10,596 nucleotides of DNA from NCBI RefSeq assembly GCF_905187505.1, contig NZ_CAJJIC010000085.1, positions 1 through 10,596 on the forward strand, written 5' to 3'. A program made the translations under genes and the position numbers. Below are positions 6,897 through 10,596 of the stretch, piece after piece. Position 1 is the first letter of the stretch. Each line of letters starts with the position of its first letter. Under the pieces are notes generated by a model. That model had not been told where the DNA came from. It saw only the letters and a list, made by a program, of their open reading frames with translations, and ran no database searches. Origin of the DNA: an uncultured Mailhella sp. GTDB taxonomy: Bacteria; Desulfobacterota; Desulfovibrionia; Desulfovibrionales; Desulfovibrionaceae.

Positions 6897-6948
6897 GGGA
6901 GCCGTCTGCGACGGGTGGGCATCACGGCCGTCGGCGCGGACGGCTCCC
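6897..6948 (-). other. Nested alternative hairpins between modA and modB
   Basis: GGGAGCCGTC (6897-6906) is the exact reverse complement of GACGGCTCCC (6939-6948). A second GCCGTC (6927-6932) can instead pair with the same GACGGC (6939-6944) around a six-base loop. The two hairpins exclude each other. They sit seven bases past the modA stop in the 110-base gap before modB. Intercistronic stems after a binding-protein gene often protect its message or reduce downstream expression; that role is inferred here. Confidence 0.55.
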
Positions 6949-6954
6949 GGAAGA

Positions 6955-7692
6955 TCAGTTCAGAACGACGTATCCGTGCTTTTCCCAGATGGCCCGGGCC
7001 TCGTCGGAACTCAGGAACTCAAGAAAGCGTTTCTGACCCTCGGGATTGACGGAAAAGGAGAGCGTTGCCGCGGGAATGGTCTTCACATAGGCGTCCATGG
7101 CCGGATCGTTCACGATGTCCATGGCGGGAGAGACGTTTTCCTTCCATACGATGATGGCGTCGCATTCGCCGGCGTTCAGCGCGTTGAATATGGAAGGCGC
7201 CGTTACGCCGCGGCTGACCACGTTGACCTTGCCGGCAAGACCGGCGTCGGCAATGGCCTTGTCCGCAATCTTGCCGATGGGCGTGGCCTTGGCGTCGCCG
7301 AGAACGACTCTGAGGGTGCCGTCGCCGAGGTCTTTGACGCCTTTGATGTTTTTGGGATTGCCCTTTGCCACGGCGAGCACGGGAACGTGCTTTACCAGAT
7401 CTCGCCGCGCGGACACGTATTTTTCCACGGGCCTGAGCTCTTCCGCGGCTCCGGCAATGAAGAAGTCGCCTTCCTGCGCGGTGTTGATCTGCGACTGGAT
7501 CTGACCTGCATTGGCATAGGTGACTTCCATGTTAACCTGCGTTTTTTGGGTGAAGGCCTCGGCGATTTCGCCGAAGGGCTTCGTCATGCCCGCGCCGCAG
7601 TAGACGTGAAGGGCCTTTTCGGCCTGGGCACAGAGAGGAAGGGAAACAAGAAGGGCGGCCGCAACACTGAGAAGGAGAGGAAATCTTTTCAT
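6955..7692 (-). CDS. modA: Molybdate/tungstate-binding periplasmic protein ModA
   Basis: This is a 245-residue substrate-binding protein for the ModBC transporter. A signal peptide (1-24, MKRF then a hydrophobic stretch ending CAQA) precedes a type II binding-protein fold. The first strand and loop read LHVYCGAGMTKPF (28-40), followed by ANAGQ (60-64), DFFIAGAA (76-83), ATPIGK (136-141) and GECDAIIVW (175-183). These correspond to the ModA/WtpA segments that cradle the oxyanion. The GAGM form is closer to ModA-like proteins of anaerobes and archaea than to the E. coli form. The TTTS motif of TupA is absent. Molybdate or tungstate are both possible, and tungstate is plausible in an anaerobe. 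Start 7692 is supported by GGAG six bases upstream and by the signal peptide; the upstream in-frame extension is treated as leader RNA. Confidence 0.9.
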   Translation of the reverse strand: MKRFPLLLSVAAALLVSLPLCAQAEKALHVYCGAGMTKPFGEIAEAFTQKTQVNMEVTYANAGQIQSQINTAQEGDFFIAGAAEELRPVEKYVSARRDLVKHVPVLAVAKGNPKNIKGVKDLGDGTLRVVLGDAKATPIGKIADKAIADAGLAGKVNVVSRGVTAPSIFNALNAGECDAIIVWKENVSPAMDIVNDPAMDAYVKTIPAATLSFSVNPEGQKRFLEFLSSDEARAIWEKHGYVVLN

Positions 7693-7915
7693 GCGATTCT
7701 CCATGCCGCGCAAAGGCGGTTTCCGGTGTTGCTCACAGACGAAAACACCAGAACCATGAGGGAAAGTCCGGGCATGGAACAAGCGCAGCGTTTTCTTTCC
7801 AGACCATGAAAGGCCGTGCGGGAGGCGGCCCCGTTTCCAGAACCACCCTGTGAGCAGAAACTCAGGTCGGCGCGGCATGGCGTGTGCTGTAGCCGGACCG
7901 ACTCGAAAACTTATT
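7693..7915 (-). promoter_or_regulatory. Structured modA leader RNA; candidate riboswitch or cis-regulatory element
   Basis: The predicted transcript carries about 220 untranslated bases before modA. An 11-bp perfect pairing joins 7870-7880 to 7701-7711, enclosing almost the whole leader and covering two bases of the GGAG ribosome site (7699-7702). A second segment, 7771-7779, can pair over nine bases (one G-U) with 7699-7707, covering the whole site. Just upstream of the site, 7744-7755 and 7718-7730 form a 12-pair hairpin with one bulge and a 13-base loop. GGAAAG (7795-7800) can pair with CUUUCC (7761-7766). GGU(U)CUGG occurs three times (7837-7844, 7799-7805, 7748-7755). This layout suits control of translation initiation. 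A Moco-type riboswitch is conceivable upstream of Mo uptake genes, but I could not recover that consensus. Confidence 0.45.
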
Positions 7916-7920
7916 TTTGA

Positions 7921-7948
7921 AATAGACAGGAGACGCCTCTTTTGTCAA
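7921..7948 (-). promoter_or_regulatory. Predicted sigma70 promoter of the mod operon
   Basis: Read leftwards, TTGACA (7948-7943, perfect -35) is followed after 16 bases by TCTATT (7926-7921), matching four of six -10 positions, in the most AT-rich part of this gap. Transcription would start near 7914. The -35 abuts one arm of the 11-bp inverted repeat 7933-7943 / 7961-7971. Confidence 0.55.
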
Positions 7949-7971
7949 GCGGGTCTGAAAAAAAGAGGCGT
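7933..7971. repeat. 11-bp inverted repeat overlapping the mod promoter
   Basis: ACGCCTCTTTT (7933-7943) and AAAAGAGGCGT (7961-7971) are exact reverse complements separated by 17 bases. One arm lies in the promoter spacer next to the -35 and the other is upstream. No T run follows the stem on either strand, so it is not an ordinary terminator for phnN. It may be an operator for a regulator of Mo/W uptake. It does not resemble the ModE TATA-rich palindrome. Confidence 0.45.
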
Positions 7972-8034
7972 TGTGTTGCGGAAGCGGGAAAGTCTTACGG
8001 GGTGACGGGAATCCGGTGAGATGCGGTCGTTCCG

Positions 8035-8640
8035 TCAGACGTGCGGAGGGGAGACTTTTTCGGCACGGGGGCAGGCGTGGTCGCAGAAGAGCGCACGGCG
8101 AAGCTCCTGCTCAAGAAGGTCGGCGGCATCGTCGAGGAGCCCCGAGTTGTCTATGCGTATCATCCTTTGTCCGGCGAAGTCGGCGGGAACGGGGAACAGG
8201 GCGACGGAGAGGCGTTCTTCCCTCTCGACCTCCGATTCCCGTTTGCGCCGCGCGAGTCGTTCACGCAGGGTGTGGAGCGGCGCGGTAACGAGCACGGGGA
8301 TAAGGTCGGGATAGCGGTGCAAGACCTCGCCGAAAGCCGCGCGGGAGCCGTTGACGAGCACGGAAACGCCGTCTTCGAGCGCACGGAGCGAGCGAAGGGA
8401 AATGCCGTACCGACAGCCGTGGGCGGTCCAGTGAAGAGCGAAGCGGCCCGAGGAGGCAAGTTGCTCGAAGCGTTCGTGACTGACGGGAATGTGCCGCTCG
8501 CTTCCCGGGGAGGGAGGTCGGGTGATGTAGCGTCTGGCTGCGGCGAGGGGCAGGTTGCGGAGGCGTCGACGCATTTCCCGTATGAGGCTGTCCTTGCCCG
8601 AGCCGGACGCTCCCATGACATAGATGATTCTTCCGCGCAT
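8035..8640 (-). CDS. phnN: Ribose 1,5-bisphosphate phosphokinase PhnN
   Basis: This is a 201-residue cytoplasmic nucleotide kinase-fold enzyme that uses ATP to convert ribose 1,5-bisphosphate to PRPP, the last step of the C-P lyase phosphonate pathway. It begins with strand and P-loop IIYVMGASGSGKDS (5-18), followed by RYITRPP (37-43), the substrate-binding segment LHWTAHGCRYGI and the lid-region basic stretch RLARRKRES. These match PhnN and its guanylate-kinase-like superfamily. I chose ATG 8640 because family members begin a few residues before the P-loop; an in-frame ATG at 8670 would add ten residues with no better ribosome site. A Cys- and Pro-containing tail of about 15 residues extends past the usual family length of about 185. 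No other phn gene is in the window. It lies 340 bases upstream of modA, which has its own promoter. Confidence 0.88.
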   Translation of the reverse strand: MRGRIIYVMGASGSGKDSLIREMRRRLRNLPLAAARRYITRPPSPGSERHIPVSHERFEQLASSGRFALHWTAHGCRYGISLRSLRALEDGVSVLVNGSRAAFGEVLHRYPDLIPVLVTAPLHTLRERLARRKRESEVEREERLSVALFPVPADFAGQRMIRIDNSGLLDDAADLLEQELRRALFCDHACPRAEKVSPPHV

Positions 8641-8686
8641 GGATTGTTCCGCCTTGAGGGAACGCGGCATGACCGCGATGAGGGGA

Positions 8687-8726
8687 AAGGCTGCAGAGCG
8701 AAAATGCGGGATGTCCGCGCAGCCTT
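8687..8726 (-). other. Hairpin upstream of phnN
   Basis: AAGGCTGC (8687-8694) pairs exactly with GCAGCCTT (8719-8726), and GCGG/CCGC can pair inside the loop. It lies about 47 bases upstream of the phnN start. A short UUU-C-rich tail follows on the leftward transcript, so it might weakly terminate permease transcription or be part of the phnN leader. The rest of the 238-base gap between the permease and phnN holds no gene and only a poor promoter candidate. Confidence 0.35.
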
Positions 8727-8878
8727 GAGGGGGAGAAGAAGGTTAAAGACGGGGGCTGTCTCCGTTCCGTTTTTTCATCGTGCGTCGGAAGGAACGGAAA
8801 ACGGACGGACGTCAGAGTATGCGACGGGGACGGGCGTCGTCAACGTCGCTCAAGCGGAAGCGGATGTCGGAAAAGGGG

Positions 8879-9403
8879 TCAGGATTGCTGTCCGGGAAGA
8901 GAGACCGGGTGCCTGCGAGTCTCTTTTTCAAGAATGAACGCAATGAGGAAGATGCCCGCGAGGTTGAAGGCAAGGCGCAGCGCCATGAAACGGAAACCGA
9001 GCGTGGCGCTTTCGAACATGATGAGCGGTATTTTGGTGGTGGACCATGCCCCTATGAAAATGAAGACGTTGAACAGGCTCGCCCCTTTTTTCAGCATGAC
9101 CCCGGTCATGGGAAAGGCGACATAGAGCGGCCCGGCCGCCGCCGACCCCAGAATGAAGGCCAGCAGCATGCCGCGGGCTCCGGAGCCGCGGCCCATGTAT
9201 TTCATCATGGTTTCCCTGTCCACCCATACGTCGAGAAGGCCGAGCAGAACGAAGATGGGAGGCAGGAAGGAGAGCATTTCGAGCACGTTGTCGCCGGTGA
9301 GGGCAAAGGCCGTACGCCCGACGGCAGGCTCGAGAAAAACAAGAGCGATGTTTATGCCGAAGAGAATGAGAAACATCCGGTAGCGACGGCAGAGCGCGAG
9401 CAT
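8879..9403 (-). CDS. DUF318/ArsP-type permease, second half-size subunit
   Basis: This is a membrane protein of 174 residues with about four to five hydrophobic segments, corresponding to the C-terminal half of the roughly 330-residue ArsP_1/DUF318 permeases. The family core appears as GSAAAGPLYVAFPMTGVMLKK and then GAWSTTKIPLIMFE, which echoes the core of the first half and suggests an internal duplication split over two genes. The ATG at 9403 shares a base with the stop of the first half (TGATG), behind a G-rich stretch; a GTG at 9406 is the alternative start. The two products (158 + 174 residues) add up to one full-length permease and probably form a heterodimer. Full-length ArsP exports trivalent organoarsenicals; the substrate here is unknown. 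No cysteine lies in the conserved core. Confidence 0.8.
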   Translation of the reverse strand: MLALCRRYRMFLILFGINIALVFLEPAVGRTAFALTGDNVLEMLSFLPPIFVLLGLLDVWVDRETMMKYMGRGSGARGMLLAFILGSAAAGPLYVAFPMTGVMLKKGASLFNVFIFIGAWSTTKIPLIMFESATLGFRFMALRLAFNLAGIFLIAFILEKETRRHPVSLPGQQS

Positions 9404-9879
9404 CACAGGATCCCCCCCAGAATGACGGAGGAAATGACGGCGTAGACGAAGGCCAGCGCGTTGCGCATGACGGCAAGGCGCTTGCCGAAGAAGGTCGTTT
9501 CCAGCGGAAGCGTGACGATGCCCACCATCATGAGCGTGGTGAGGAACATGGCCGTCTGACCGTAGCCTGCGCCGGAAGAGAGCAGCGATGCGGCCAGGGG
9601 AAAGGCGATGAAGCCCGGGATGAGCGTGACGGATCCGACGGCCGCGGCCACGGCCATGCCTGCGGCGCCGGAGTCTGCGCCGAGCAGGCGGGTGATGGTG
9701 TCTTTGTCGATCACGGCGAGCATGATGCCGATGAGCACGAGAATGGACAAAAACTGGGGCAGGATGTTTTCAAAGGATTTCCAGGCTTTTTTCAGAGCCT
9801 GCCGGGTCTTTTGCCGGTTCTTTCGAAAGGAGATCGCAAGCAGAATCGCGGTGAGCGCGTAGAGAGCGGCTGTGGACAT
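9403..9879 (-). CDS. DUF318/ArsP-type permease, first half-size subunit
   Basis: This is a membrane protein of 158 residues matching the N-terminal half of ArsP_1/DUF318 permeases. A first hydrophobic segment (1-18) is followed by a basic loop (RKNRQKTRQALKKAW), then further membrane segments and the family core GFIAFPLAASLLSSGAGYGQ with VTLPLETTFFGKR. Start 9879 is supported by AAGGAG eight bases upstream and lies two bases past the arsR stop; an in-frame ATG at 9969 would lie inside arsR. The stop shares a base with the next gene. Because each half has its own start and the junction is a clean TGATG, this looks like a genuine two-gene permease rather than a frameshifted single gene. Control by the ArsR-type repressor in the same operon points to efflux of a metal(loid) or toxic compound. 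Confidence 0.8.
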   Translation of the reverse strand: MSTAALYALTAILLAISFRKNRQKTRQALKKAWKSFENILPQFLSILVLIGIMLAVIDKDTITRLLGADSGAAGMAVAAAVGSVTLIPGFIAFPLAASLLSSGAGYGQTAMFLTTLMMVGIVTLPLETTFFGKRLAVMRNALAFVYAVISSVILGGIL

Positions 9880-9881
9880 GG

Positions 9882-10313
9882 TCAGTGCTCCTTTTCCGGC
9901 AGGGGAGCCATGGGCAGAGTGCGCCTGTGCGTCGAGCCGTGACAGCGGCGCCGCACTTCTTCCGGGCATGGGCTCGTCCTGTTTTTGTCTGGGTCTGCTT
10001 CTTCTTTCCGAGCTCTTGGCGTGGCGGCCATGTCTTCAAGCTCTCTTGCGAGCTCGAGCAGCCTTTCCCGGCGGATGTCGTAATGCATGAAGTGTCCGCG
10101 CTTTTCTCCGGTGAGAAGTCCTGCGCGGCGCAGGATGTTGAGATGCTGGGAAACGGCGCTTTCACTCACGTTCAGCGCACGGGCGAGCGCGGAAACGCAG
10201 TAGCTGCCCGAAAGCAGCAGAAGAACGATGCTGCGCCTGGTGTCGTCCGCCAGTGCGCGAAAGAGAGAGGCGTTGTTCATGGCATTTTCGGAATCGCTTC
10301 CTTTGTCCCTCAT
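9882..10313 (-). CDS. ArsR/SmtB-family transcriptional repressor
   Basis: This is a 143-residue winged-helix repressor, expected to block its own operon until an inducer binds. The N-terminal helix LFRALADDTRRSIVLLLL (17-34), recognition HTH ALNVSESAVSQHLNILRRAGLL (46-67) and wing GHFMHYDI (73-80) are standard for the family. The ELCVCDL metal-binding box of E. coli ArsR aligns with GSYCVSAL: C39 matches the first Cys, but the second is Ser (S41). A C-terminal extension contains C116, C124, H125 and H129, which could complete a different ligand site. The start is uncertain. ATG 10313 is listed, but neither it nor ATG 10280 (MNNASLF) has a good ribosome site, and the latter would fit the family. 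The two half-permeases follow directly. Confidence 0.85.
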   Translation of the reverse strand: MRDKGSDSENAMNNASLFRALADDTRRSIVLLLLSGSYCVSALARALNVSESAVSQHLNILRRAGLLTGEKRGHFMHYDIRRERLLELARELEDMAATPRARKEEADPDKNRTSPCPEEVRRRCHGSTHRRTLPMAPLPEKEH

Positions 10314-10362
10314 CGTTTGCTGCGGTGCGGCTGACGATGCGGAAGCGTCGGCAGAATTTTAA

Positions 10363-10404
10363 TTAAGTAAATACTTAAATAAATAAGCGCGGACGGCCTG
10401 TCAA
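10363..10404 (-). promoter_or_regulatory. Promoter and candidate ArsR operator of the arsR-permease operon
   Basis: Read leftwards, a perfect -35 TTGACA (10404-10399) is followed after 17 bases by TATTTA (10381-10376). The -10 overlaps a perfect 7-2-7 palindrome, TTAAGTA-AA-TACTTAA (10363-10378), set in an AT-rich patch of about 30 bases. A palindrome with a two-base centre over the -10 is what ArsR/SmtB repressors typically bind. The palindrome is directly visible; binding by the adjoining repressor is inferred. Confidence 0.6.
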
Positions 10405-10439
10405 CATCGTCCGGGTCGCCGGGGGAGAAAGCATGGCGC

Positions 10440-10474
10440 AAAAAAATCCCCGCCGGCAGAATGCCGGCGGGGAT
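10440..10474 (-). terminator. Rho-independent terminator of the right-edge gene
   Basis: A perfect 12-bp stem (10446-10457 with 10463-10474), almost all GC, closes a five-base loop. On the leftward transcript it is followed by a U run (A run 10440-10446, whose last base is also the foot of the stem). It lies 22 bases past the stop of the partial gene at the right edge and insulates the arsR promoter from it. Confidence 0.93.
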
Positions 10475-10496
10475 GAAGGCTCTGGATAAAAGCGGC

Positions 10497-10595
10497 TCAG
10501 CGTCGTTTCACGCCCAGCATGTCGAAGGACTCCACGGCCGTGCGGAAGGCGATGCCGGAGCCTGGTTCGGCATCGCTGAATTCGGCCTTGATGCT
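10497..10595 (-). CDS. C-terminal end of an unrecognised protein (runs off the window)
   Basis: Only the last 32 codons and a TGA stop are present, entering from the right edge. The visible end includes AEFSDAEPGSGIAF and then ESFDMLGVKRR, a basic C-terminus. I do not recognise the family from this piece. The strong terminator 22 bases downstream and GC-rich codon use like the neighbouring genes support it as real coding sequence, and it is probably the last gene of its own transcript. Confidence 0.6.
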   Translation of the reverse strand, partial: SIKAEFSDAEPGSGIAFRTAVESFDMLGVKRR

Positions 10596-10596
10596 T

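Noticed and set aside
7693..7878. In-frame upstream extension of modA from the ATG at 7876-7878
   Set aside because: It would bury a clear signal peptide inside the protein. The GGAG site and MKRF start support 7692, and the stretch is better explained as structured leader RNA.
7693..7915. Firm assignment of the modA leader to the Moco riboswitch family
   Set aside because: Fragments such as GCCUCCC and CUGGAAAG recall that family, but I could not rebuild its conserved helices in the right order, so it is reported only as a candidate element.
7933..7971. Inverted repeat as a terminator for phnN
   Set aside because: The T-rich part is on the loop side of the stem and no U tract follows the stem on either strand.
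8762..8802. Hairpin formed by CCGTTCC and GGAACGG as terminator of the permease operon
   Set aside because: The T run lies inside the loop on one strand and becomes an A run on the transcribed strand; several pairing registers compete and none gives an intrinsic terminator.

Overview
The window is GC-rich, tightly packed, and almost entirely transcribed leftwards. Only one gene, at the left edge, reads rightwards. Gene content fits an anaerobic Gram-negative bacterium, and Desulfovibrionaceae or a relative is my best guess: a Mo/W uptake operon ending in a DUF4213/DUF364 protein, a paired half-permease with an ArsR regulator, and a PhnN homologue. That placement is inference from family content, because no rRNA or marker gene is present. 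I see no mobile element, CRISPR array, tRNA or phage gene.

Layout, left to right. (1) 1-861: a promoter and an orphan OmpR-type response regulator whose receiver domain has lost most phosphorylation residues. (2) 862-1575: about 700 bases without a convincing gene, holding a 9-bp inverted repeat and a hairpin that probably ends the next operon. (3) 1576-4430, leftward: ygiW-qseB-qseC, that is a secreted OB-fold stress protein, a response regulator and its histidine kinase. The regulator and kinase overlap by ATGA. A CTTAC-N6-CTTAC direct repeat upstream of ygiW resembles the QseB/PmrA box, suggesting autoregulation. (4) 4432-7950, leftward: modA-modB-modC plus a DUF364-type gene, ending in a 17-bp-stem terminator. 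modB/modC and modC/DUF364 are coupled by ATGA overlaps. The operon has a sigma70-like promoter and a leader of about 220 nt. (5) 8035-8640: phnN, ribose 1,5-bisphosphokinase. (6) 8879-10404, leftward: an ArsR-family repressor and two half-size ArsP/DUF318-type permeases, behind a promoter whose -10 overlaps a 7-2-7 palindrome. (7) Right edge: a strong terminator and the last 32 codons of an unrecognised leftward gene.

How the genes fit together: the mod operon would import molybdate or tungstate by an ABC transporter, and its last gene may handle a metal or metal chelate. The QseBC pair would sense an envelope signal and control YgiW and itself. The arsR-permease operon looks like an inducible efflux system.

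The most interesting untested signal is the mod leader RNA. Two separate upstream segments (11 bp and 9 bp of pairing) can each mask the modA ribosome binding site, which is the layout of a riboswitch or another cis-acting RNA. I could not assign it to a known RNA family by eye.
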